A stretch of DNA of 64,000 nucleotides from Platycnemis pennipes. Lineage: Eukaryota > Arthropoda > Insecta > Odonata > Platycnemididae. The notes under the pieces are model-generated. The model worked only from the letters and a program-made list of their open reading frames with translations. It made no database searches and was not told the DNA's origin. Below are positions 11,035 to 20,900 of this stretch, one piece after another (position 1 is the first letter of the stretch; each line of letters begins with the position of its first letter). The position numbers were made by a program, and so were the translations under genes. The stretch is from assembly GCA_933228895.1 (NCBI GenBank), contig OW121846.1, positions 110,625,054 through 110,689,053 on the forward strand, read 5' to 3'.

Positions 11035-12252
11035 ATTCAGTCAGTCAACCGTTTTTTGCGCTATTATTAATATCCCGTTCACGTAAGTAAGTCGTTCACG
11101 TTCAGAAAGATTTTCGAATGGCCGCCGTCTAGCTTTAGCTCTACTTTTTCCCGAGGAATAGCGCTAGGGTGCAGTTTCCCTATGTGTGGAATGTTTTGGA
11201 CGCGCTTCCGAGGCGGAGTCGAGCGACCAATATCTAGGGACCGTGGATGGCATTCTCCACATTCTATTCACGCTCTTAACCAGAGATATATTAATTTACA
11301 CACTCCTTGTTCTCAACACAACTTCCGCTACTTCCAATTTCCTACAGCTCCAGGGCCTCGATCATGGATCTTCATAACGCGTGCGCTAGCGTTATCGTTA
11401 TTGTTTGATTTAACTTATGTCAGAGAGAACGTGATCTCTATTCTTCATTTTTCTCACAGCACTTCAAATCTCTTATTACAATTAGTGCAGCGGATTTTAT
11501 AGACGGTTATTGTGAACCCTGCGCTACTCTAGGGGTAAGCGTTAACGTTAAAGATTGCGATAACGCGAAAGATAGATCCGTGATTCCACACCAGCTTTAT
11601 AGTTATTATTTGGCAATCCAGAGGACTCTGCAGTACCTCTACTTTTACCTCATCCCATCTGTTGACCGAAAAGAGAACTATTTCAACCATTAAAAACATT
11701 TGAAATGTTTACAATTACTGATTTCGAGCTTCTTTTAATCCGATTTGCTCGTAGGAAGGGTGTTTGTTTTTCTTATTTCATTGTTAATTTCATTAGCTGA
11801 GGTATGATGTATGTTATTGAACGTGTGTCCCCGTCAAAGCGTCGCTATTAAACTTCACATGATGATTTCTACCCTTAAATCCCGAGGCCGTAACATGAAC
11901 GTAATGTAATTTGGTGGGATGTCCTCGGTGCGGAATATTCGTTGAATTTTATAATATTTGTCGTTCGCTTTTAATGGTATGTGTATTGACCCACCTATCG
12001 ATGGATTAATACAATTATGATCCGTGTTATCGACAGAATTGTAATTTTTCTTAATACGATAATGGTCGTTAGTTGTTTTGTTGCGGAAATGTTATTTTCT
12101 GTTGCAACAAATCCTCCGCTGACACGCAGAAGGTATTAATTGTGCCTTTTTTATGACTTTGTATGAGATACGTCATCTTGGGAGGGTGCACTAATGTTTG
12201 GTCGTATGTACTTAAAGGCCATTAATATCCTGATGTGGTTAACTTTAACACC
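11035..12252 (+). promoter_or_regulatory. Probable promoter and 5'UTR of the RASSF-like gene
   Basis: Immediately upstream of the first coding exon the sequence keeps many CpG dinucleotides (for example CGCGTGCG near 11380, AACGCG near 11570) in an otherwise CpG-poor window. A TCAGTCAGTC run at 11037-11046 matches the arthropod initiator core TCAGT. A GGGGTAAGC near 11530 could be the splice donor of a non-coding first exon. No TATA box is obvious. The short frames in this block show no conserved protein. Promoter function is inferred from position and composition only. Confidence 0.4.
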
Positions 12253-12309
12253 ATGTCGTCCAGCAAACCGTATGGCCTTTCGAATCATAGTATTTCCTCT
12301 GGAGGTGAG
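12253..12309 (+). CDS. RASSF1/5-like gene, coding exon 1
   Basis: The ATG at 12253 has a good context (ACACCATGTC). Nineteen codons follow (MSSSKPYGLSNHSISSGGE), ending at a consensus donor GAG|GTAAGT at 12310. The exon ends in phase 0. It is Ser/Gly-rich, like many protein N-termini, and no domain is visible. The next exon begins 189 bp downstream in the matching phase. The start is chosen because it is the ATG nearest upstream of that donor, in a frame that joins the later exons. Earlier upstream exons cannot be excluded. Confidence 0.55.
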
Positions 12310-12498
12310 GTAAGTTCAGGTACTTTTTTCGGAAGAAAATTAACGACTGCGAAAATCCCAATTCCCCCATAGTAATAGGGTTTTACTTTTCCTGTTCTTA
12401 CTGTGGCAATTTGCGTTCTTAATTAGCTCTTCTGTTTACTTAAGGTCCTTTAGGGGTTTAATATTGGAAATTTGAATATGTGGATGTCTGTCTTTCAG

Positions 12499-12705
12499 GG
12501 TAGCTCCGAACCAATTGGTTATCAAGATTGGCACGCTAGGTTTAATCAAGGAATTGGAGAGTTCCTTAATAGTTGGTCGGTGTTTAGTCCATTTAGAAGA
12601 AGAACTAGTAAAAGGCAGGCAACTGATTCTTCAGAAAAAATTAGCAATGAAAAGGATAGCATCCATTCTGAGCACATCGAATTGGTCCATTTCCCGAATC
12701 CCAAG
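12499..12705 (+). CDS. RASSF1/5-like gene, coding exon 2
   Basis: An acceptor (GTCTTTCAG|GGTAGC) at 12498 and donor (CCCAAG|GTTTGT) at 12706 enclose 207 bp, phase 0 to phase 0. The 69 residues begin GSSEPIGYQDWHARFNQGIG and pass through a basic stretch (FRRRTSKRQ) to a Ser/Glu-rich part. No named domain is recognised. A second frame is also open across most of the exon (from 12515), so the frame choice rests on the phase match with exons 1 and 3. The DNA on either side is ordinary intron. Confidence 0.55.
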
Positions 12706-13553
12706 GTTTGTAGCAAGATATTTATGTTGCAGTAATCTTGTAGGCATTTTTAGCTGCTGAGCTATGTGATACGTCTGTTAGTTTTTATGTGGCCTGCTTT
12801 GGTTTCAATTGTACCAAAGGAGGAAATTTGGTGATTTTTTTTATTGTATCGTATCTTCTCTAAAGCTTGCTTCTTGTGTTCCACGCCAAAGTGGGAATAG
12901 AGTTCCATAAATCACCCTATGCCAATCTTAATTTCATTTATTCCTGCATGTAGCACATTTTTATTAATAAAGGTGATTCAGTCCATGTTAATGTTTTACC
13001 CTAGTTATCATTCAATTGTTCATCTGCCTCACTTAAACTTTATGGCTACCTATTCATCCCCTTCGTGGATAGAATTTTTATATATCTTTTGCATTGATCC
13101 CTCTCTGATGAAGGGATATTCAGTGATTTTTCATTCTAACTACACTTCTGTTGATTGGTGGAAACTTCTCATCCAGCCGCATTCTTTAATTAAAATGGCC
13201 AAAGTATTTGACTCTCAGTCACTATGGGAACTTTGGTACATTTTCAGTTCATACCAGTTATCAGTGAGTACCATTCCCTTTTTCCATGACAAAACCCCAG
13301 TGGAGAAATTTTCCTGACAAATTAGGGAGACAATATAATAGATTAGCGTAAGGAATGGAACACTTTTCTTACAAATTTTTCACACATCCCCTTTCCAACT
13401 CGGACAGGTGCCTGAAAAATTCATGAGATGGTCCAGATTAAACTCAGAAATCCCTAGGAAATGAAAGAGAAAATACTCGTCAAACTGAGAAAAGAAATTC
13501 AGATAATATATCAGTTTAAAAATGTTTTTAAATTGTGCCATAAATATTTTAAT

Positions 13554-13800
13554 GTGTTACTAGGTAACACAGAAAGAAAAAACACGAGTCAATTCCAAAA
13601 AAATAATAAACTTTTCTACGACCCAGGTTCCACTGTATACAGAATCGTCAGGTTATGACGATGCTGTAGTACAGTGAAACCCTGGTCCTAGTAAAGTTTT
13701 TTATTTTTGTGGAATTGGCTCATGTTTTTACTTTCTGTGTTATCAGGTTTCGCTTCCACTTCATATCACCTGAATCTTCAGAATTAGTGTTACTAGGTAA
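13554..13800. mobile_element. Foldback MITE with long imperfect inverted arms
   Basis: Bases from about 13568 (ACAGAAAGAAAAAACACGAG) pair with the reverse complement of sequence ending near 13742. Arms of about 80 bp match at most positions, around a short centre near 13640-13670. The 14-bp word GTGTTACTAGGTAA occurs at 13554-13567 and again at 13787-13800, which could be a target-site duplication or an internal repeat. There is no coding capacity. It lies in intron 2 of the RASSF-like gene. Confidence 0.75.
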
Positions 13801-14622
13801 TTTGACTCTTGATACTTTATTTTCAACTCTAAGCCTAATACATTACAAAGTTTCTCTCCTGCCTACTCCTCCTGCTTCATGATACTGTGATATGTACCTA
13901 ACTGTATGAGATATTGATTGTTGCCTCTTATATCTATTTGTGTGCATGGAGGCATTTATATACAGCTTTTTGGTTGCACCAATGTAATAGTAAGGGCTAA
14001 TTTAAAGACTTCCTGAAGTTATTTTCCCCTTGTATTGTTCCTACAATAATAAAATACGTGTGAATGATATGAATATAAATTAATAATATTCTTTCTCCTC
14101 TAGGCGATAGAAATTTATTATGGGCATCTGCCCAGTTTAAAACAAATTAGATTCATCATTACAACAAAAGAGAGTAAATATGTGTACCTACATAGTAGTA
14201 TATAATAACAATTGCACAATAAATAAGATGCCATAATACAAGATGGATTAAATTATACAGTATTATTTGTACAAAAGTATACAATGTCATCAAGATTTCA
14301 GTGCACATCTAGTCATGAAATATAGGCAGTATATGGACATTTATACGCGTGTCTGTACTGGAATTCCACTGAAACTGTTGTCTTGCATAAAAAATAAAAC
14401 GACGAAACCTGTCATGATGCAAAATTTAAGAGCACTTAATATCCTCATAGAAGATACAAAAGGAACTTACATGTTCTCGGTCTACTTTTTGCCTCCCTGT
14501 GGTGCATGTATTTCTGGCTCGGAGCTACTGTAATGTGAAAAGGCCTAATTCCGTTCCGTATCTGCTTATAAAAGCAAATATTTCAATTACTCTTGTGCAA
14601 AATATATTAATCTCCATTTTAG

Positions 14623-14871
14623 TTAACACATTCACTGAGGTGTGGTCCACCGGTGGGTCACGCAAATCCATCTAGCCTTCATCGAATCTCAGGAAACAGC
14701 TAAGTGTTGCCGCTTCAAACACCATCCCTCGGCAGTGGCCAGAAGCTCGGAAGGACTGTGACCCACTGGTGGGCCACACCGCCCATGCAAAAGGCTGAGT
14801 GTGACCCACCGGTGGGCCACGCCACTCTGTGAGGAGGAGGGCTTTAATCAGCCCTGCAGAGAACGTGTTAA
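14623..14871. mobile_element. TTAA-flanked piggyBac-type MITE
   Basis: The element is bounded by TTAA at 14623-14626 and 14868-14871, the piggyBac target. Its ends are near-matching inverted repeats: left CACATTCACTGAGG, right (reverse complement) CACGTTCTCTGCAGG. It is 249 bp including both TTAAs and encodes nothing. Inside, a palindromic word close to GTGACCCACCGGTGGGCCAC occurs three times (near 14650, 14760 and 14803). Confidence 0.75.
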
Positions 14872-15231
14872 ACTTTGACACTAGCACAAGATGCAACCTT
14901 AAAACCCACAAGAATTGAATAAGTATTCTGCAAATAAATAATTTCACTAATTTCATTTTAATGCTTTCCATGGCAGCAAAAACTATTGTAAACTTGGAAA
15001 GTGATAAAACTAAATTTAAATTTTTAAATGAAACGTAAATTCCTCAATGCAGAGTGATGTGACAGTATTCTTAAAAATGATGGAAATTGATGTGGATGAT
15101 ACTTGATAGCAATTTTTGTGGTTTCATTACAGATATATCATATAATTGCAAGGAATATTTATACACCTAGTCATTATTTTATGTTAAATGAAAAGTTTAA
15201 AAATTATTTTTAATTATTTACATGTGTGTCA

Positions 15232-15517
15232 TTAACACATTCAACCCGGAATATTTCTAGTGTGCAATCATGAAAAACAGGAAGCTTTATCTGCCACATT
15301 AATTTGGCCAGTCACTTAAATATAATTATAACATTAGTTAAAAATTTTTTTGAATAATAAAACTCGATTATTTATTAAAGATGCAGGTTCGCGTCCTTCA
15401 GAGAGGTCTTCAGTGAGGTCATCAGAGAGGTCACTAACAGACGCGAATGCGCATCCTTCGGTATCTTGGCAATGCACCTCGGACGCGCATTCGCGTCCGT
15501 CGGGTTGAACGTGTTAA
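15232..15517. mobile_element. Second TTAA-flanked piggyBac-type MITE
   Basis: TTAA at 15232-15235 and 15514-15517 bounds 286 bp. The terminal inverted repeats are CACATTCAACCCGGAA and, from the right, CACGTTCAACCCGACG. The outermost CAC(A/G)TTC is shared with the neighbour at 14623. Internal GACGCGAATGCGCATCC and GGACGCGCATTCGCGTCC blocks near 15439-15498 form an inverted repeat. Non-coding, non-autonomous. Confidence 0.8.
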
Positions 15518-15900
15518 GGGGTCGTGGTGGGTAGAGCACTGAGCTACTGACCGGAGGGTCCCGGGTTCAAATCCCGGGCAAGAGCCTTGCTGGACACCCC
15601 ATCTAAAATCCTCGCAATTCGATTTTCTGCCTGTCAGAACTTCGTAGGAAACCGCAGGTGCCCCAGGGAAAGGAACTGGCCCCCCTACCCTGAATGTGTG
15701 AATTTCACATGCCATTGGCTTATTACGGGGTGATCTCTACTCTCACCTATCAAAACCAACCTTCTGGTTGAATCACTGAGTGATGCACGTCATTGTGCTA
15801 GGGCTCCTCATGGGGAGACCTGGGAGGGCGTCCTCAGCGAAAAGGCTTCCCATCCGGCCATTAAGGGATCACTAACTGCTTGGCATCATGCACTTTTCTT
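15518..15900 (+). mobile_element. tRNA-derived SINE
   Basis: Just after the MITE lies a tRNA-like head with an A-box-like TGGGTAGAGCACTGAG and a B box GGGTTCAAATCCC, about 70 bp in all, followed by an unrelated body. The B box sits in a CCCGGGTTC...CCCGGG T-arm. The non-tRNA body and the lack of a clean cloverleaf favour a SINE over a tRNA gene. The 3' end is not clear and may lie anywhere from 15780 to 15900. Confidence 0.65.
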
Positions 15901-15952
15901 AAAAAATTCTCACAGGCAGTCAATATCTCACACTTTTCTTAACAAAAAACTT

Positions 15953-16074
15953 GGGAAATGAAAGGCTGAAGCTAGCCACAAAAATTTTGTCTCGTGATGT
16001 CTCACTCTTTTCTGGGAAATGAAAGGCTGAAGCTAGCCACAAAAATTTTGTCTCATGATGTCTCACTCTTTTCT
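15953..16074. repeat. 61-bp tandem duplication
   Basis: Copies at 15953-16013 and 16014-16074 differ at a single visible position (CTCGTGATG versus CTCATGATG). This implies a recent duplication in intron 2. Confidence 0.95.
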
Positions 16075-17396
16075 CAGGTCTTCCCCACAAAAATTAAGCT
16101 TCTCACTCATTTCTGAGGGGCCTCCCTCAACCATATCACAAAATCTCCAACATGGAAGTAGGTTAATTTGTTTTGAACTTTTTAACTCGTGGTGGAGTGT
16201 GAGTATCAGTACTGCTTGGTAATAAGCTGCAAACAGTTTTAATTTATATTTGAATTTTAATACAATAAATTAGCACTAAGGCAGTTGACCACCAATTGTG
16301 TTGTGTGCTGAAAAATGACTGATTTAATCAGGTTAAATATTTCACTTTTTGAATCACTTTATATGAACCATATTTCATGTTGCACACTTGTCCCAAAAAG
16401 TGCTCTTGAAGGCAAGGCAATGCCTTTTATGCAGGTGGCTTACTTCATTTTCTGGAACCCAATTACAATAAGATATATGTATATCCCTCTCCATTTCTGA
16501 TGATATTGTCCAAATATCATTTTTATTGAAATGAAAACAAAGGTCATTAATTTCAAATTATTATGCCGCAAAACTAGATTATAAACACAAATCACTCAGT
16601 AAAGTATTGAAACCAGTCAACTTAAACAAGATAGAACCCCTTCTCTTTATGACAGAATACATACAAGTATATGGCAAATACTAGAAGAAATACTCCAAAT
16701 ACCATATTACAATATCAAATCCACTTGAAATATTATACCTGGTGAACTCCATGACCAATAAACTGCTAACCCTATAGACATTTCCAAAAACGATAAACAA
16801 TTGTTGAAACTTCAGGAAACAGCGTACTTGGGTTATTTGGGGTGAAAACTTAAGTAAAAACAGTATCCTACAGTTCAGGAAAACATGCTAAGACAATTGT
16901 TAGTGGATTCTTAGTGGATATACTTCTATTCAGGAATACAGAGGAATTTCCAGCATTATATGTACCAGTAAGTAAATCCCCAGAATGCGACTGAACTGCA
17001 ACCAAATTATTAGATAGGAAATCCAACTGAGGAAGAAAACTGTACATCAGGTAACTAGATTGTAAAATCTGATATGATACATTTCACCCCACTGTGATAA
17101 TACAATTCGTTAAATTTCAATGTCACTGGCACATGAACATCTCAATACTCTTCGCAACACATGCTAATATATCCCATGATTTTTAGCATTGCAATCATAT
17201 CCCATTGTTCTTAGCTGTGGAGTCTTTTACTTGAAGAGTAATCATGGTGCAAATTTTCATATCTTTGGATGTACCTAATTGAAATGATATGATTCAGTTG
17301 TGCCATGAAAGTCTAATGAATGGCACTGAAATCACATTTTCAGTGTATTATAGTGGTTTATTATGGAAATGATTGGGCCTCTATGATTGTGATATA
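16075..17396. other. Intronic AT-rich DNA with no recognised feature
   Basis: This part of intron 2 between the tandem duplication and the mariner element shows no conserved coding motif, RNA gene or clear transposon end. Confidence 0.5.
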
Positions 17397-18669
17397 TGAG
17401 GGTCTTTCAATAAGTCCTTAGAAAATCCAATAGGTGGCAATGATATATGTAATCGCAAAAGGTTTGCTTTTAGTAAGTGTCATCTCCCATTAGACTACTA
17501 TAGACTTTTCAGCTATATCAGTCACGTGGTTTCTTTAGCAACAAAAATTTGTTTATTTAGAAAAATGGAAAAGGTGAGTTTCATGCGGTGATTAAACACT
17601 TCTATTTAAAATGTTTAACACCAAAAGATATCAAAGCCGAATTGGATGAAGTTCATGGTACATCTCCTCCTGTGTTTGTGACTATTTACAATAGAGTAAA
17701 TAAGTTTAAACATGGCCGCACACCACAAATGATGACCATCGTTCGGGACTTACAGTGGAAGTGACTTCCTCCGAAAGGATTGAAAAATCCAAGATATGGT
17801 TTTGAGTGATCAACGAATCAAAGTGCTTGAAGTAGTTGAGGCCACAGGCATATCACAAGGCACAGTGTTTTCAATTTTGCACAAAAAATTGGTTATGAAA
17901 AAAAATCTTCGCAAGATGGGTGCCACGTTTGCTCTCGATGGAGAATAAATGCAGCCGTGTGATCGACGTGGAGGCTGGTTTGGCACTTTTCCGTCACAAC
18001 CCTGATGAGCTTCTGCATCGATACATAACTGTGGATGATGCATGGATTCATTACAACACACCAGAAACTAAGGAATAGTCGAAACAGTGGGTTTGTAAAG
18101 GCGATTTGGCTCTGAAGAAGACGAAGATGATGAAATCGGCCGGTAAGGTGATGGCAACGATTTTTGAGATGCGCACAGAATTATCTACATAGATTACTTG
18201 GGAAAAGAATAATCAATAAATTAAGAGCATTATGTGTCGTTATTGCACCGATTGAGTGAAGAAATCAAGAAATAAACATTCTCATTTGGCAAAGAAAACT
18301 CTTCCATCAAGACAAAGCACGAGTGCACACTTGCACAGTTTTAATGTGAAAATAATGGAATTAAAATTCAATTTCATACAAAAAACATCTGCCGTATTCC
18401 CCAGATTTGTCCCTGAGTGACTTCTTTTTATTTCCAAACTTGAAAAAATGGCTTGGCAGAAAATGATTCACGTCGAATGAGGTCATCGCCCAAACAGATG
18501 CCTGTTTTGAGGAACTTCTGAAATCCTATTTTTTGTCGGCTTAAAAAAGTTGGAGAAACACAGGGAAAATCTATAGACATTAAAGGAGACTATGTTGAAA
18601 AATAATAAAAAATCCTACCAAGTAATTTGTTTTTCTACCTTTTTCTAAGGACTTATTGAATGACCCTTG
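17397..18669 (+). mobile_element. Full-length but dead mariner element
   Basis: Terminal inverted repeats AGGGTCTTTCAATAAGTCC (left) and AGGGTCATTCAATAAGTCC (reverse complement of the right) are flanked by TA at 17395-17396 and 18670-18671. The length of 1273 bp is standard for mariner. It lies in intron 2 of the RASSF-like gene, in the same orientation. Confidence 0.93.
17566..18600 (+). pseudogene. mariner transposase, interrupted
   Basis: The protein can be followed through frame breaks: an N-terminal helix-turn-helix region (EFHAVIKHFYLKCLTPKDIK, then VTIYNRVNKFKHGRT), the first catalytic block VDDAWIHYNTPETK near 18031, the second block HQDKARVHTC near 18308, and the third block PYSPDLSLSDFFLFPNLKKW near 18390. 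These correspond to the DDD triad of a mariner cut-and-paste transposase acting at TA sites. Stops (for example at 17761, and just after ETKE) and frameshifts prevent function. Confidence 0.9.
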
Positions 18670-19093
18670 TATAAACAGGTATCCTTATGTTACCCAAGCT
18701 ATGGGACCCAAATAATTCACACTGATAGATTCTAACAAATGAAATCAGTATGTCTACATTCTTTGTGCTAGCTGTGTAGAAGTTAATGAGTGACAAGGAA
18801 AAGCTTCAGCGCCTATTGCAGCTGCACCATTTGTACCCTAAATGAGTTTCATAATGCATGCCTTTTGATTGCACCCAAAGTGTACCTTCAATAAGGCATC
18901 TTTTGGTACAAGTGTGCTTAGTGGGTAATGCTATGTAAGGCCAATGACCTTTGAGCTTGTTATTCATTCACCATATTATATATTTGTCATTTAATATTGC
19001 CTTATTGTTATGTTTGTTATCATTTGTTGTAATTGTTATTCATAACCGTAATCAATCTTTTAATTAAATTTTATTGGGTTCTCAACTATTTAG

Positions 19094-19297
19094 GCTCCAG
19101 AGTCTTTATGGGAGAATATGCATGGTAAAATAGCAACCCCTGGTGATGTGCCAGCAAGCAATAATCCTGTCATGGTTTCACCAAAACCTCATGGAAGTAG
19201 AAGTAAAGAAAAGGCAGCTGTTGACCTGACTTCCCAGAAAGAAGAAAGCATTTGTGCTGTGAGCCTTAAAAAGTTGGCAGCTTTTTTATGGGAGGAG
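19094..19297 (+). CDS. RASSF1/5-like gene, coding exon 3
   Basis: Acceptor (CAACTATTTAG|GCTCC) and donor (GAGGAG|GTAATT) enclose 204 bp, exactly 68 codons, phase 0 to phase 0. The peptide starts APESLWENMHGKIATPGDVP, has a Lys/Ser-rich middle (SPKPHGSRSKEKAAVDL), and ends SLKKLAAFLWEE. No domain is recognised; it reads like a disordered linker. Phase and strand match exon 2 and the C1 exon. A pogo-type element begins about 115 bp downstream in the intron. Confidence 0.6.
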
Positions 19298-19410
19298 GTA
19301 ATTAATTATGTCTTGCTGGTCTAACTCATCATTCAAACTGTAAACTTTGTGATTTTCTAGAGGTGTTGGTACCAAACGTTGATAGCCTTTGAATTGGTGA
19401 ATCAGAATTT

Positions 19411-20790
19411 AAAGTGGAACCTCGTTGTATCGTTCCCGCAAGGATCATTTTCCCAGAACTATCATTCGCAATTCTTAGTCCCTTGTGAAGCTCCATATAG
19501 ATAACATTATTTGTTCCCACATGCATCGTTCTCCGAAGTATCGTTTTAGCAACGATCATTTATATATCACGGTCCTGCCCCCATAATTCTCGCATACTGC
19601 AATTGAAAAAAAAATAAAACAAAGAATTTACATTGTTTTATTGGCCTTGACCTCTCTTAATGTTGACTAAAATATTGGAGATACAGTCACAATCACATTA
19701 CGCACTTTGTAGTCGACTCCGTGTCCACAGTAGCATTATTCCCCAAGTTCATTTCATTGCAACTGTGTGCATTTCTGTGTGCATTCATTCGTTGTTTTCA
19801 TTCACTTACTGCTGTCATCTTGTGTTTGTTTATAAGTTTCATTTAATTTTTCTTTGGATCATGACTTATCCAAAGAAGAAAGTTATAACTTTGCGAGATC
19901 GTTTCAAAACAGTAGATGAAGTAGAAGAGAATCCAGGGTAGAAATGTGTGGACATAGCAAAATGCCTCGGGTGTTCGCCTAGCATGTAAAATTTCAATCT
20001 TTGAGAAAAAGGACGAGATCAGAGAGCAGATAGATAAATGTGGTAACGCATCCACGAAGAAAGAAAAAACTGCCTGGATTTTGACATTCCCGGAAATGGA
20101 AACTGCTCTTTGCTTAGTACCAGCAGGCACAGGCAACATACCAGTTGATGGAGTTACACTTAAGGAAAAAGTAAAAATTATAGCCACCCAGTTGAACATT
20201 GATGATTTTAGTGCGTCCAATGGCTTGATAAGTCGTTTTAAAGATGGTCATGGTCTTGTGTATAAGAAGCTGGTGGGAGAGAGTGCTGCAGTAAGTGTAG
20301 AAAGACTGATGCACGGCTGGAAAGTCTACTGTCACTTCTGGAGGGATACAACCCATGCAATGTGTACAATGCAGATCAGATTTGATTTCCTTCAGTGTGT
20401 TTCCTGTTAGAACCTTGCGTATAAAGGATAATGTTGCATGGTGGGAAACAATCCAAAGACAGACTGTTTTTCTTTGTGTCAGCAGTGATGGAAGTGACAA
20501 ACAAGTGCTGATGGCGATTGGGAAATCACCAAAACCAAGGTGCTTCAGGAACGTCAAAATATTGCCGGTGAAATACCACGCGAATCATAAAGCGTGGATG
20601 ATGACAGAGATTTTTACTTCGTTCCTCCTTTCATTGGATGCACAAATGGGTGGCAGGGCAGAAAAATCATCCTTTTTGTGGATTATTTTGCGCATCCTTG
20701 CGCATCCCATCCTTTCTCAGAAATGCTTGAAGTGGTAAACTGTGAGAAAACTGCCAAGCACATTTCCATGAAAATCAAAAGTTTATGAAT
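19411..20790 (+). mobile_element. pogo/Tigger-type DNA transposon, 3' truncated
   Basis: The left end near 19411 reads GTGGAACCTCGTTGTATCG, close to the CAGT-AACCTCGTTAT ends of Tigger elements. The decayed transposase follows. No matching right end was found. The element lies in intron 3 of the RASSF-like gene. Confidence 0.65.
19861..20788 (+). pseudogene. pogo/Tigger transposase, interrupted
   Basis: Starting MTYPKKKVITLRDRFKTVDE with VEENPG, KCVDIAKCLGCSPS and KEKVKIIATQLNIDDFSASN, the N-terminal part is a pogo-type double helix-turn-helix ending in GLISRFKDGHGLVYKKLVGE. After a break, the DDE region reads DRLFFFVSAVMEVTNK in one frame and SSDGSDKQVLMAIGKSPKPR, VKYHANHKAWM and EIFTSFLLSLDAQMG in another. 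Known family role: cut-and-paste transposition at TA, ancestral to CENP-B-like proteins. Several stops and frameshifts are present. Confidence 0.88.
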
Positions 20791-20817
20791 ATTATATATT
20801 TTTGTACTTAATTTTAA

Positions 20818-20900
20818 TTAGAGATGAGTCGATACCAGTACCGATTTATTGAAAATCGGTTCTCGATTCTCAATACTGATACCATCAACCCATGCATATA
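20818..20900 (+). mobile_element. Candidate hAT-type terminal fragment
   Basis: TAGAGATGAGTCGATACC begins at about 20819 and resembles the TAGAGATGGG ends of the hAT-type MITE at 25898 and the fragment at 44422. No matching right end was found, so this is an isolated or truncated end. Confidence 0.35.

Noticed and set aside
11182..11502. 106-codon + frame upstream of the RASSF-like gene
   Set aside because: No motif, no match to the splice phases, and an overlapping frame is equally open; more likely 5'UTR or promoter.
15518..15600. tRNA gene
   Set aside because: A and B boxes are good, but the sequence does not fold into a clean cloverleaf as read and continues into a SINE body.
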